Origin: Billgrantia endophytica
Lineage (GTDB): Bacteria > Pseudomonadota > Gammaproteobacteria > Pseudomonadales > Halomonadaceae
Assembly (NCBI RefSeq): GCF_002879615.1
Contig: NZ_PNRF01000010.1
Span: 1-64,000, forward strand
Direction of reading: 5' to 3'
DNA length: 64,000 nt
Shown here in pieces: positions 21,138 through 29,368 of this stretch. The notes below the pieces were generated by a model, which saw only the letters and a list, made by a program, of their open reading frames with translations, was not told where the DNA came from and did not search any database. The position numbers and the translations under genes are program-made. Positions within the stretch are counted from its first letter, which is position 1. The number at the start of each line of letters is the position of its first letter.

Positions 21138-21425
21138 TCAGGCATCTTCCTCGAAACGAGCATCGAAGAGCGCGCTCAAGGCGTCCAGCACCTGCTCGGC
21201 GTCTTCCCCCTCGGCATCAATGATCAGTTCGGTTCCGCATGGAGCACCGAGCATCAACAAGGCCATGATGTTGCTCGCATCGGCCTTCTGCCCGCTGTGG
21301 CTGACGGACACACGAGCCTGAAAGGGCTGACAGCACTGCACCAGCTTGGTGGCTGCCCGTGCATGCAGGCCGCGCTTGTTGGTCAGAGTAAACTTGCGGC
21401 TGGCCACACTCAGGATTCCTTGCAT
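21138..21425 (-). CDS. ptsO: Phosphocarrier protein NPr (HPr family, nitrogen PTS)
   Basis: NPr carries phosphate from the nitrogen-PTS enzyme I (PtsP) to PtsN. The 95-residue protein has the HPr active-site signature GLHARAA with the phosphorylatable histidine at His21, and the helix SNIMALLML in the position of the HPr serine loop. The start overlaps the end of rapZ by 16 bases. Position after rapZ and ptsN in the rpoN cluster argues for NPr rather than the sugar-PTS HPr. Confidence 0.93.
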   Translation of the reverse strand: MQGILSVASRKFTLTNKRGLHARAATKLVQCCQPFQARVSVSHSGQKADASNIMALLMLGAPCGTELIIDAEGEDAEQVLDALSALFDARFEEDA

Positions 21426-22330
21426 TCGGGTGGCTCCGGGGCCGGTTCTGGGGTCGGGGTAACCGGCGTATGAATGCCGAGTTCGCGGTGGCGCAGCCGA
21501 ACATCAGGCTGATCCTGGGCTAGGTGGTGGGCAAGTCGTTCAGCCAGGTAGACGGAGCGGTGCTGCCCACCTGTACAGCCGATGGCGACGGTGAGATAGC
21601 TGCGGTGACTGTCTCGATAGGCCGGTAGCCATCGCTCGATCCAGGCGATGATGTCATTCAGCATGTCCCCGACCAGAGGATACTGTTCAAGAAAAGCAAC
21701 GATGCTGGGTTCACGGCCGGTGGCCGAGCGTAGGCGTGGATCCCAGTAAGGGTTCGGGAGGCAGCGGGCATCGAAGACGATATCGGCATCGAGGGGCACC
21801 CCTCCCTTGAAACCGAAGGATTCCACGGTGAGGGTGAGCTGATCGGCCCGATGGCTGGCCACCTGGTCGGTAATCCGGCCCCTCAGGTCGTGTACTGACA
21901 GACGCGAGGTGTCGATGATAAGGTCCGCCAGGTTGCGAATGTCACTAAGCGTCGTGTCTTCCGTCTCGATGGCCTCGCCCAGCGTCATGTCGCTGCCTCG
22001 TGTCAGGGGATGGCGTCGGCGTGTGGCGGAGTATCGCTCCAGCAGGATACGGGCATCGGTCGTCAGGTAGATCACCTGGCAGTCCACCTGGCGTTCGCGG
22101 AGTTCCTCTAGCAGACGAGGGAAGCGTTCCAGCGCATAGGGCAGGTTGCGAGCATCGATACTGACGGCAATGGACGACTGGGCGGAAGAGCCGCTGCGAA
22201 GCTCGTCAACGAGGGATCCCAGCAGCATGGCCGGAAGGTTGTCGATGGCATAATAACCGAGATCCTCTAGCGCTTGCAGTGCGATCGACTTGCCGGAGCC
22301 GGAGCGGCCACTAATGATCACCAGCTGCAT
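21410..22330 (-). CDS. rapZ: RNase adapter protein RapZ
   Basis: RapZ (306 residues) binds small RNAs and guides RNase E to GlmZ-type sRNAs in enterics, linking amino-sugar supply to envelope synthesis. Whether that circuit exists here is not shown. The Walker A motif GRSGSGKS is at residues 8-15. The C-terminal RNA-binding part contains GCTGGQHRSVYLAERLA. AGGAG precedes the ATG. It is the penultimate gene of the rpoN-hpf-ptsN-rapZ-npr series. Confidence 0.96.
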   Translation of the reverse strand: MQLVIISGRSGSGKSIALQALEDLGYYAIDNLPAMLLGSLVDELRSGSSAQSSIAVSIDARNLPYALERFPRLLEELRERQVDCQVIYLTTDARILLERYSATRRRHPLTRGSDMTLGEAIETEDTTLSDIRNLADLIIDTSRLSVHDLRGRITDQVASHRADQLTLTVESFGFKGGVPLDADIVFDARCLPNPYWDPRLRSATGREPSIVAFLEQYPLVGDMLNDIIAWIERWLPAYRDSHRSYLTVAIGCTGGQHRSVYLAERLAHHLAQDQPDVRLRHRELGIHTPVTPTPEPAPEPPECKES

Positions 22331-22375
22331 GGCGGGTCTCCTGGTCGGTTGGCTGGCCGGGCGGCCCGTATGGCG

Positions 22376-22846
22376 TCAGGCCGAGGTGTATCGTCGGATT
22401 GCCTCAGTAAGCCGTTCATGCAGATCACGCTGGCTTTCACTCTTGCGCAGGCGTGAGCGGGTCTCCGCATCGTTCATCACGCTGGCGACCTGGCTCAGTA
22501 GCGCCAGATGAGTTTCGTCGGCCTCTTCCGGTACCAGAAGGACGAACACCAGGTCGACGGGCTCTCCGTCGATGGCGTCGAAGTCAATGGGTTCGGCCAG
22601 TTTGAGGAAGGCGGCAACGGGGCCGTGGCAGTGCGGGCTGCGGGCATGGGGAATCGCCACGCCATGACCGATCCCGGTGCTACCCAGGCGTTCTCGGCCG
22701 ATCAACCTGTCGAAGACCTCCTGGCTCTCGAGGCTCGGGGTGTTCTGGGCGATAAAGGTGCTGAAGAACTCCAGCACCCTTTTTTTGCTGTTCCCAGGGA
22801 CGCCATACAAGGTGCGCTCCGGGGGCAGAATGGTTTCCAGTGTCAT
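22376..22846 (-). CDS. ptsN: PTS IIA-like nitrogen regulatory protein PtsN
   Basis: PtsN (EIIA-Ntr, 156 residues) is the regulatory output of the nitrogen PTS. In other bacteria its phosphorylation state affects potassium transport, sigma-54-dependent genes and stringent control. The active-site histidine is in GVAIPHAR (about residue 68). The fold is the fructose/mannitol EIIA type with no attached membrane domains. It begins six bases after hpf. Confidence 0.95.
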   Translation of the reverse strand: MTLETILPPERTLYGVPGNSKKRVLEFFSTFIAQNTPSLESQEVFDRLIGRERLGSTGIGHGVAIPHARSPHCHGPVAAFLKLAEPIDFDAIDGEPVDLVFVLLVPEEADETHLALLSQVASVMNDAETRSRLRKSESQRDLHERLTEAIRRYTSA

Positions 22847-22852
22847 GGCTAC

Positions 22853-23161
22853 TCAGCGAATACCGGCGCCTTGGGCGCGGGCTTGGGCCTTTTCTTTATG
22901 CTTGACCAACTGGCGGTCGAGCTTGTCGGTGAGGGCATCAATAGCGGCGTACATGTCCGGGTCCATGGCTTCGGCATGGAGGTCGGCGCCAGCGGCATGC
23001 AGGGTGCAGGCGGCCAGTTGACGCTCCTTCTCCACAGAGAGCGTGACATGGACATTGGTGATGTTGTCGTAGTGGCGCTGCACGCGGGTCAGCTTTTCGT
23101 TGACATAGTCACGCAGGGCATCGGTCAGTTCAACATGATTGCCGGTAATATTGACTTGCAT
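22853..23161 (-). CDS. hpf: Ribosome hibernation promoting factor (short form)
   Basis: The 102-residue protein matches the short HPF/YfiA family that binds the 30S decoding region and promotes 100S ribosome dimers in stationary phase. Family features are MQVNITGNHVELTDALRDYVNEKL at the N-terminus (one continuous stretch quoted only by its ends: MQVNITG to VNEKL) and the basic C-terminal helix LDRQLVKHKEKAQA. The start at 23161 has GGAGGAG upstream and matches the family length; an upstream in-frame ATG would add 28 residues. It lies 111 bases after rpoN with its own promoter candidate. Confidence 0.95.
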   Translation of the reverse strand: MQVNITGNHVELTDALRDYVNEKLTRVQRHYDNITNVHVTLSVEKERQLAACTLHAAGADLHAEAMDPDMYAAIDALTDKLDRQLVKHKEKAQARAQGAGIR

Positions 23162-23194
23162 GACAGGCTCCTCCGTCCTTCGAGTGGTCGTTCG

Positions 23195-23222
23195 ATTGTA
23201 ACCCTTTTTACTGCTGAGCAAA
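23195..23222 (-). promoter_or_regulatory. Candidate sigma-70 promoter for hpf
   Basis: Reading the minus strand, TACAAT (plus coordinates 23195-23200) is a strong -10. TTTGCT lies 16 bases upstream of it (23217-23222) as a possible -35. The position gives a leader of about 30 bases before hpf, so hpf-ptsN-rapZ-npr may be expressed apart from rpoN. Confidence 0.45.
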
Positions 23223-23272
23223 CCCCTGCGGAGGGCTTTTCGCACCCGGGAACTCGAAGTGGGAAGCGATGC

Positions 23273-24688
23273 TCACCGGAAGCGCTTGCGCTCGCTGGAG
23301 GAAGGAATGCCCAGGGCCTCGCGATACTTGGCGACGGTGCGTCGGGCAACCCGTATGCCATCGTCGGCCAGCAGATCGACAAGCCGGCTGTCCGAGAGGG
23401 GCTTGCGCGGGGGCTCGTCCTGGATCAGCTTGCGAATCCGGGCGCGGATCGCCGTGCTGGAATGGGCATCGCCTTCCCCCTCACCACCTCCGACATGGCT
23501 GGAAAAGAAGAATTTCAGTTCGAAGACGCCCCGGGGGGTATGAATGAATTTCTGAGTGGTGACTCGGGAGATCGTCGATTCATGCATGTCGACGGTCTTG
23601 GCGATGTCGGCCAGGATCAGCGGGCGCATGGCCTCTTCACCTTGTTCGAGAAAATCGAGCTGACGGGCCATTATCTCTCGCCCGACCTTGAGCAGGGTGT
23701 CATTGCGGCTGGCCAGGCTTTTCATCAGCCAGCGCGCTTCCTGTAGGTGGTCCTTGAGGAACTGGTTGTCCGGGCTTTTGTCGGCACGACGCACCAGAGC
23801 GACATAGTCGGGTTGAATGCGCAGCCGTGGCAGGGCTTCTGCGTTGAGTTCGATGCGCCAGCCGCGATCGTCGTGGCGGGCCACCAGGTCTGGCGTTATG
23901 TAGTTGCCCCCCACCTCGGCATACGCACTGCCGGGGCGCGGGTCGAGGGAGCGGATCAACCCGACGACCGCTTCCAGTGACTCGTCGTCCAGCCCCAGGC
24001 GGCGCTTGAGCAGGCGGCGATCGTCGGCGGCCAGGGCTTCGAGGAACTGGCGTACGAGGCGCCTGGCCTGGGGCAGCAGGGGCGTATCATCCGGCATGAC
24101 CGCCAATTGCAGCATCAGGCATTCGCGCAGGTCGCGGGCGAAGATCCCGGTCGGCTCGAACTGTTGCAGGCGCAACAGGACCTGCTCGACTTCGCGGGTA
24201 GGCAAGCCTTCCAGTCCCTGCTGGCGAAGCCCGTCGCGAATCTCGTCCAGCGACTGGGCGAGATAGCCGGCGCTGTCCACGGCGTCGATCAGGCTCTCGG
24301 CTATTTGTCGCTGGCGCTCGCTCAGGTTGGTCATCGCCAGTTGCCATATCAGGTGACTGGCAAGGCTCACGCTGTCGGCCTGGCGCTCGAAGTCCGGCCC
24401 TTCACCGCTGCCGCTGCCGCTCATGCCGTGATCGGGGTAGGTATCCGTCCAGTCGCTGTCCGTGGAAAGTTCGGAGGGGATTTCACTCGCCCAGTCGTCC
24501 TCGCTGGTCTCGGCCGCCGCTTGCTCGCCGAAGCCGTCGTCGAGCTCCAGCATGGGGTTGGCCTCAAGCGCTTGCTGGATTTCCTGGCGCAGATCGAGCG
24601 TCGAGAGCTGCAGCAGGGCGATTGCCTGCTGCAGCTGGGGTGTCATTGTCAGCTGAGTGCCGACACGAAGTTGCAGTGATGCTTTCAT
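23273..24688 (-). CDS. rpoN: RNA polymerase sigma-54 factor
   Basis: RpoN (471 residues) directs polymerase to -24/-12 promoters and needs AAA+ activators. All three regions are present. The Q/L-rich N-terminal activator-interacting region is LTMTPQLQQAIALLQLSTLDL, an acidic linker follows, and the core-binding domain precedes a C-terminal RpoN box ARRTVAKYREALGIPSS, which recognises the -24 element. The start at 24688 is chosen because sigma-54 proteins begin with the short MKxSLQLRxGxQL segment; the upstream extension is not conserved. It lies 180 bases after lptB with a sigma-54-like promoter in between. Confidence 0.98.
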   Translation of the reverse strand: MKASLQLRVGTQLTMTPQLQQAIALLQLSTLDLRQEIQQALEANPMLELDDGFGEQAAAETSEDDWASEIPSELSTDSDWTDTYPDHGMSGSGSGEGPDFERQADSVSLASHLIWQLAMTNLSERQRQIAESLIDAVDSAGYLAQSLDEIRDGLRQQGLEGLPTREVEQVLLRLQQFEPTGIFARDLRECLMLQLAVMPDDTPLLPQARRLVRQFLEALAADDRRLLKRRLGLDDESLEAVVGLIRSLDPRPGSAYAEVGGNYITPDLVARHDDRGWRIELNAEALPRLRIQPDYVALVRRADKSPDNQFLKDHLQEARWLMKSLASRNDTLLKVGREIMARQLDFLEQGEEAMRPLILADIAKTVDMHESTISRVTTQKFIHTPRGVFELKFFFSSHVGGGEGEGDAHSSTAIRARIRKLIQDEPPRKPLSDSRLVDLLADDGIRVARRTVAKYREALGIPSSSERKRFR

Positions 24689-24766
24689 GGCCATGAGGAA
24701 TAAGGGGCTCATTTGCCGGAAAACCCCACCCTAGACCGCTGAAGAGCGACTTGCAAGCCATTTCTG

Positions 24767-24782
24767 TGCAATAAACATGCCA
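24767..24782 (-). promoter_or_regulatory. Candidate sigma-54 (-24/-12) promoter upstream of rpoN
   Basis: The minus strand reads TGGCATG-TTTA-TTGCA, against the family consensus TGGCACG-N4-TTGC(A/T). The invariant GG and GC are ten bases apart as required, and only one of the consensus positions differs. Transcription would start near 24756, leaving a leader of about 68 bases to rpoN. This suggests autoregulation of rpoN; no enhancer site was recognised. Confidence 0.5.
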
Positions 24783-24841
24783 TTGGCAAGTTGCGCGCCA
24801 TTGACACGTATTTTCATGGTTATCAGTTGCTTGTAGCGGCA

Positions 24842-24869
24842 ACTTGTGGCAAGTCCACCTGTGGCAGGT
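24842..24869. repeat. Twin 13-bp palindromes between lptB and rpoN
   Basis: ACTTG-TGG-CAAGT (24842-24854) and ACCTG-TGG-CAGGT (24857-24869) are two near-identical perfect palindromes starting 15 bases apart. The second touches the lptB stop codon. A third partial copy of the core (CTTGCCA on the minus strand) lies close to the sigma-54-like promoter. They could be a paired operator or consecutive small hairpins in the lptB-rpoN message. Confidence 0.45.
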
Positions 24870-25594
24870 CAGAGGCGGAAGTCTTCACCCAAGTAAACCT
24901 CCCTTACCCGGCGGTTTGCAAGGATGGCGTCTGCATCGCCTTCGGCAATGATCTGGCCGTCGCCGACGATATAGGCGCTGTTACAGATGTCCAGCGTTTC
25001 ACGAACGTTGTGATCGGTGATCAGTACGCCGATATCGCGAGCCTTGAGCTGACGAATGATCCCCTTGATCTCACCCACCGATATCGGATCGACCCCGGCA
25101 AAGGGCTCGTCGAGCAGGATGAAGGCCGGCTCTGTCGCAAGGGCCCGGGCGATTTCCACTCGGCGCCGCTCACCACCCGACAGGCTCATGCCGAGATTGT
25201 CGCGGATGTGGGTGACATGGAAATCCTCCAGCAGCTCTTCCAGGCGGGCATGACGTCCCGCCCGGTCGAGATCCTTGCGGGTCTCGAGGATGGCCATGAT
25301 GTTGTCGGCCACCGAGAGCTTACGGAAGATCGAAGCCTCCTGGGGCAGGTAGCCGATGCCGGCACGAGCCCGTTCGTGCATGGCGGCTCTCGACAGGTCG
25401 AGGTCATCGATATGGACCTCTCCCGCATCGGCCCGAACCAGACCCACGATCATGTAGAAGGAGGTGGTCTTGCCGGCCCCGTTGGGCCCGAGCAGGCCGA
25501 CGATGCTGCCCTGTTCGATGGACAGGCTGATGTCGTGGACGACTCGGCGCCGCTTGTAACTCTTTGCCAGGTGAGTGGCGCGAAGGGTCTTCAT
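24869..25594 (-). CDS. lptB: LPS export ABC transporter ATP-binding protein LptB
   Basis: LptB (241 residues) is the ATPase of the LptB2FGC complex that extracts LPS from the inner membrane. The Walker A motif is [11 protein letters not shown], the signature is [15 protein letters not shown], Walker B is [15 protein letters not shown] and the switch histidine is in ITDHNVRET. The ATG at 25594 matches homologues; a GTG four bases upstream is in another position and unlikely. It follows lptA by seven bases. Confidence 0.97.
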   Translation of the reverse strand: MKTLRATHLAKSYKRRRVVHDISLSIEQGSIVGLLGPNGAGKTTSFYMIVGLVRADAGEVHIDDLDLSRAAMHERARAGIGYLPQEASIFRKLSVADNIMAILETRKDLDRAGRHARLEELLEDFHVTHIRDNLGMSLSGGERRRVEIARALATEPAFILLDEPFAGVDPISVGEIKGIIRQLKARDIGVLITDHNVRETLDICNSAYIVGDGQIIAEGDADAILANRRVREVYLGEDFRL

Positions 25595-25601
25595 GGGCAC
25601 T

Positions 25602-26135
25602 TCAGCGCTCCGGTTGCAGGGTCATGCGCACGCGCTGGCGTCCTTCGACACCTTCACCGTCGGAACGGGCCTGGACGACGCGACTATCGAGGAAGTACTC
25701 CAGATAGCCGCCATCGAAAGTGTCGCCGCCCTGATGCAGCTCGGCGCGGTCGATCAATTCCACGCGGCGTTCGGAGACATGATAGATGATGGTGCGTCCC
25801 CAGCCGCGCACGATGGGTTCGTCGGGGTCTGGCTGCTGTTCGATGTAGGCGCGCTCTCCGGTGGCGGTAGCGCGGGATAGCTCACCGGCGGCGTTGCGTC
25901 GAATCTCGACCCGATCGCCTGTTACCTGCATTGAACCCTGCCGAATGTCCACGTCACCTGTGTAGATTGCCGTCCCCGCGCGATCATCCAGGTCCAGGCG
26001 ATCGGCTTCCACCTCGATGGGTGCATTGGCATCGTCTTCCGCTGTCTGGGCCTGTGCCAGTGTCGTGAGCCCCATGCCGGCCAACAGAAGGCCGCCAAGT
26101 ATCAGGGCAGGCAGTGACTGTGGAGTTCGCATCAT
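25602..26135 (-). CDS. lptA: LPS transport periplasmic protein LptA
   Basis: LptA (177 residues) forms the periplasmic bridge that carries LPS from LptC to LptD. Residues 1-29 look like a signal peptide ending in LAQAQ. The OstA-like beta-jellyroll domain includes [25 protein letters not shown] strands and [29 protein letters not shown] strands (quoted here as separate short segments: EADRLDLDD and GDRVEIRR). The start overlaps the lptC stop (ATGA). A second ATG is the next codon. Confidence 0.94.
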   Translation of the reverse strand: MMRTPQSLPALILGGLLLAGMGLTTLAQAQTAEDDANAPIEVEADRLDLDDRAGTAIYTGDVDIRQGSMQVTGDRVEIRRNAAGELSRATATGERAYIEQQPDPDEPIVRGWGRTIIYHVSERRVELIDRAELHQGGDTFDGGYLEYFLDSRVVQARSDGEGVEGRQRVRMTLQPER

Positions 26136-26743
26136 GGCTCGGAGTCCTCGTGAGTGGCGGTGCGGCCTTCCGGTGGATGATGGCCGCGAACATTGTCGGT
26201 CAATCGCGCACGGTTGTCATGGATCCAGGCATCGAAGCGGTCACCGCTCATGTGCTGGGGGGGCTGTTGCAACAGCGCGGGGGTGTCGCTCCAGGCGTGC
26301 CCGATATCGGCGTCGAAGTGCAGGATTTCGGTGTCGAGCTGCCAGCGTTCCTCCGGGGCGAAGAGGCGGGCGTCGCCCGTCAGCGTCAAGGGGTTGCCGC
26401 CCGGCCCGAGTCGACCCTGGTCGCCGCTGGCGATCCACAGCCTCCCTTCCTGATCGAACAGGTGAGCCACCGGCGTGACCGCACGGATGACGTCATCATG
26501 GGGCGTATGCACCAGACGCGGACTGTCGAGTCGTTGATGCGCGCGCCCCTCCATGTCGAAACGCGTCAGCCTGGCGTCTTCGAGATAATAGCCGGGTTCG
26601 CCTGCGTCATCGGTGGGTACCGGCCCGGGGAGGGGGGTATCCCAGGGGTCGAGCCACACCAGCAGGCCGCCCAGGCCGAGCAATATCAGCAGCAGCCATA
26701 TCCGGAACGAAGGGCGCAATCGGCGCAGCCACAGGGAAGGCAT
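26132..26743 (-). CDS. lptC: LPS export ABC transporter periplasmic protein LptC
   Basis: LptC (203 residues) is anchored in the inner membrane and hands LPS to LptA. One N-terminal membrane segment is visible (about residues 14-30, IWLLLILLGLGGLLVWL). The periplasmic domain has the family features YYLEDARLTRFDMEGRAHQ and FDADIGHAWSDTPALLQQ. The start at 26743 lies five bases after the kdsC stop. The reading frame stays open far upstream, but that part runs through kdsC in another frame and is not coding. Confidence 0.93.
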   Translation of the reverse strand: MPSLWLRRLRPSFRIWLLLILLGLGGLLVWLDPWDTPLPGPVPTDDAGEPGYYLEDARLTRFDMEGRAHQRLDSPRLVHTPHDDVIRAVTPVAHLFDQEGRLWIASGDQGRLGPGGNPLTLTGDARLFAPEERWQLDTEILHFDADIGHAWSDTPALLQQPPQHMSGDRFDAWIHDNRARLTDNVRGHHPPEGRTATHEDSEP

Positions 26744-26747
26744 GGTG

Positions 26748-27305
26748 TCAGCGCTGGATGTGGAGGTAGGTGTCGACCAGGGCGTCCCGGTGCCCCTGTG
26801 CCTCCAGCAGGGTGTCGCAGATTTCGCGTACGGCGCCATGGCCGCCGCTGCGCTCGGTGACCCAGTCGGCCAGGGCCTGTATGTATGCTGGTGCCCCCGG
26901 CACGGTGATGCCGATACCGGCCCGCTTGATCGCTGCGAGATCAGGCAGATCGTCACCGCAATAGGCGACCTGGTCGAGGGCGAGATTCTTGCGGGCGCAC
27001 AGTTCCCGCAGGGTTGCCAGCTTGTCCTCGCAGCTCTGGAAGACATGATCGATGCCCAGGGAGGTCGCGCGGTGGCTGACCATGGAGGATTCGCGCCCGG
27101 TGAGCAGGGCGACCTGCAGACCGGCACGGCGCAGCAGCTTGATGCCCAGTCCATCCTGGGTGTGGAATGCCTTGATCTCTACGCCGTCCGCTTGAAAATA
27201 GAGGCGACCATCGGTCAGTACGCCGTCTACATCCAATGCCAGTAGCCGGATCTGGCGCAGACGGTCGAGGAGCCGGGGGTCGATGGTCGGGGATGCCAGA
27301 GCCAT
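26748..27305 (-). CDS. kdsC: 3-deoxy-D-manno-octulosonate 8-phosphate phosphatase KdsC
   Basis: KdsC is a HAD-superfamily phosphatase that removes phosphate from KDO-8-P, giving KDO for LPS. The nucleophile motif is LDVDGVLTDG, motif II is LLTGR, and the C-terminal motif is YCGDDLPDLAAI. It has the small C0-type HAD fold without a cap, as the family does, and is 185 residues long. The ATG at 27305 has AGGAG six bases upstream; an ATG six codons earlier lacks one. It lies between kdsD and lptC. Confidence 0.96.
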   Translation of the reverse strand: MALASPTIDPRLLDRLRQIRLLALDVDGVLTDGRLYFQADGVEIKAFHTQDGLGIKLLRRAGLQVALLTGRESSMVSHRATSLGIDHVFQSCEDKLATLRELCARKNLALDQVAYCGDDLPDLAAIKRAGIGITVPGAPAYIQALADWVTERSGGHGAVREICDTLLEAQGHRDALVDTYLHIQR

Positions 27306-27329
27306 GGGCTCTCCTTCGTTCATGGGTCG

Positions 27330-28340
27330 TCAGATCACGCCGCTGCGCAGCAGATCATGCATGTGCAGGGCGCCCACCGGGTGCCCTTCGTCGTCCACGA
27401 CAGCCAGTGCCGTGATGCGATTGTCTTCCATGACGCGAACTGCCTCGGCAGCCAGTACGTCTGGAGAGATGCGCTTGCCGGGGCGGGTCATGACGTCGTC
27501 GACCGTGAGTCGGCGGAAATCATGGTGCTGGTCGAGGGTGCGCCGAAGGTCGCCATCGGTGTAGACACCAATCAAGCGATTCTGCTCATCGACCACGCAT
27601 GTAAAGCCGAGGCCCTGGCGGGTGACCTCCAGCAGGGCATCGCGCAATGGGCTGCCCAGCGGTACGCTCGGTAGCCGCTCGCCCTGGTGCATGAGGTCGC
27701 AGACGCGCAGCAATAGCCGCTTGCCGAGGCTGCCGCCGGGGTGCGAGCGGGCGAAATCCTCGGCCGTGAAGCCCCGGGCCTCCAGCAAGGCCACGGCCAC
27801 GGCATCGCCGAGTGCCAGGGCGGCGGTGGTCGACGCGGTAGGGGCCAGGTCCAGGGGGCAGGCTTCGCGAGCCACGCCTGCGTCCAGATGGGCATCCGCA
27901 TGTCGTGCCAGCGTCGAGTCGGGGTGCCCGGTCATGCTGATCAACGGTGTCCCCATGCGCTTGAGCAATGGCAGTATGGCGGTGACTTCTGCCGTCTCAC
28001 CCGAGTTGGACAGCGCCAGAACCACGTCCCCGGGCGTGATCATGCCCAGGTCGCCGTGGCTGGCTTCGCCGGGGTGCACGAAAAAAGCCGGCGTGCCCGT
28101 GCTTGCCAGGGTGGCGGCAATCTTGCCGGCAATATGGCCGGACTTGCCCATGCCGGTAACCACTACCCGGCCCTGGCAGGCGAGCATCAGCTCGCAGGCG
28201 CGGTCGAAGTGGCTATCGAGGCGGGAGCCAAGTGCGGCTACGGCCTGCTGTTCGATCTCAAGCGTGCGTCGTGCGCTGTCCCGTAGCGGAGACGCGTCGG
28301 CGGCAGGGTTGGGGGAGGGCGTGGTCGGGTCGGTAGTCAT
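27330..28340 (-). CDS. kdsD: D-arabinose 5-phosphate isomerase KdsD
   Basis: KdsD converts ribulose 5-phosphate to arabinose 5-phosphate, the first dedicated step to KDO. The 336-residue protein has a SIS sugar-isomerase domain (VVTGMGKSGHIAGKIAATLASTG region, then HPGEASHGDLGMI) and two C-terminal CBS domains (CDLMHQGERLPSVPLGS and VDDVMTRPGKRISPDVLAAE regions). The start at 28340 has no ribosome site at the usual distance. It is the first gene of the long minus-strand kds-lpt-rpoN series and divergent from mlaF. Confidence 0.95.
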   Translation of the reverse strand: MTTDPTTPSPNPAADASPLRDSARRTLEIEQQAVAALGSRLDSHFDRACELMLACQGRVVVTGMGKSGHIAGKIAATLASTGTPAFFVHPGEASHGDLGMITPGDVVLALSNSGETAEVTAILPLLKRMGTPLISMTGHPDSTLARHADAHLDAGVAREACPLDLAPTASTTAALALGDAVAVALLEARGFTAEDFARSHPGGSLGKRLLLRVCDLMHQGERLPSVPLGSPLRDALLEVTRQGLGFTCVVDEQNRLIGVYTDGDLRRTLDQHHDFRRLTVDDVMTRPGKRISPDVLAAEAVRVMEDNRITALAVVDDEGHPVGALHMHDLLRSGVI

Positions 28341-28346
28341 GCGATA

Positions 28347-28375
28347 ATTGTTGCCCTTCGTGGGGTTTCGCTCAA
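28347..28375 (-). promoter_or_regulatory. Candidate kdsD promoter very close to the start codon
   Basis: Reading the minus strand, TTGAGC (28370-28375) and AACAAT (28347-28352) are 17 bases apart, each matching four of six sigma-70 consensus positions. Only six bases separate the -10 from the kdsD ATG, so transcription would begin at or next to the A of ATG. Confidence 0.35.
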
Positions 28376-28525
28376 GTGGCGCCGTTTCCCGCACCAGTAA
28401 GAGGGAGGTGGCATGGACGCGGTGGACCACGGCAACGACATGGGCGCTTATTAGACGTGCTGAGCTGGCAAGGTGCAAGCATGAGACAGCGTTGGGCTGG
28501 CGCCGCGAGACCGGGTTAGGATACG

Positions 28526-29368
28526 ATGTTCGATAATTTTTTCGACGGGCGGTGGATGATGACCGATTCCCCCTTCGTGGTGGTGGAGGGTCTGCATTTC
28601 TCACGAGGCGACAAGGATATCTTCCGCGGTGTGGACATGCGCATCCCCCGTGGCAAGATTACCGCCATCATGGGGCCTAGCGGGACTGGCAAGACCACGC
28701 TTCTCAAACTGATCGGTGGACAGCTTGCGCCTGATGCGGGCCATGTCAGGATCGACGGTGCCGACGTGCATGCCCTGTCGCGCAAGGCGCTGTTTGCGCT
28801 GCGCCGGCGCATGGGCATGCTGTTCCAGAGCGGCGCGCTGTTTTCCGACCTCAGCGTCTACGAGAACGTTGCCTTTCCACTGCAGGTGCATACCGATCTT
28901 CCCGAGGCGATGATCCGTGACGTGACCCTGATGAAGCTGCAGGCCGTCGGCCTTCGCGGTGCTCGCGACCTGTCGCCGGCAGAGCTCTCCGGCGGTATGT
29001 CCCGGCGAGTCGCTCTGGCCCGGGCCATTGCCCTGGACCCCGAGTTGATCCTCTATGACGAGCCATTCGTCGGCCAGGACCCGATCTCCAAGGGCGTGCT
29101 GGTGCAGTTGATCAGGAAGCTGAACGAGGCCCTGGGCCTTACCTCCATCGTGGTGTCGCACGACATCGAGGAGACACTGTCCATCGCGGACTATGTCTAT
29201 GTCATCGCCGATGGACAAGTGATGGCCCATGGCACGCCGCAGACGCTGGACGTGGACGACGACCCGCGGGTCAGCCAGTTCGTGCATGGCGAACCCGACG
29301 GGCCGGTGCCCTTTCACTACCCGGCGACCGACTTTTTCCGCGACATCCTCGATACGGAGAGGCGCTGA
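28526..29368 (+). CDS. mlaF: Phospholipid ABC transporter ATP-binding protein MlaF
   Basis: MlaF is the ATPase of the MlaFEDB complex that moves phospholipid between the membranes and keeps outer-membrane asymmetry. Walker A is GPSGTGKTT, the signature is [16 protein letters not shown], Walker B is [15 protein letters not shown] and the switch region is VVSHDIEE. The conserved C-terminal DGPVPFHYP is present. The ATG at 28526 follows AGGA at good spacing; ATGs at 28556 and 28559 give the E. coli length and are equally possible. The stop overlaps mlaE. Confidence 0.96.
   Translation: MFDNFFDGRWMMTDSPFVVVEGLHFSRGDKDIFRGVDMRIPRGKITAIMGPSGTGKTTLLKLIGGQLAPDAGHVRIDGADVHALSRKALFALRRRMGMLFQSGALFSDLSVYENVAFPLQVHTDLPEAMIRDVTLMKLQAVGLRGARDLSPAELSGGMSRRVALARAIALDPELILYDEPFVGQDPISKGVLVQLIRKLNEALGLTSIVVSHDIEETLSIADYVYVIADGQVMAHGTPQTLDVDDDPRVSQFVHGEPDGPVPFHYPATDFFRDILDTERR

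Noticed and set aside
26744..27154. N-terminal extension of the lptC frame through kdsC
   Set aside because: The extension overlaps kdsC in another frame and has no homology; the conserved LptC anchor begins at 26743.
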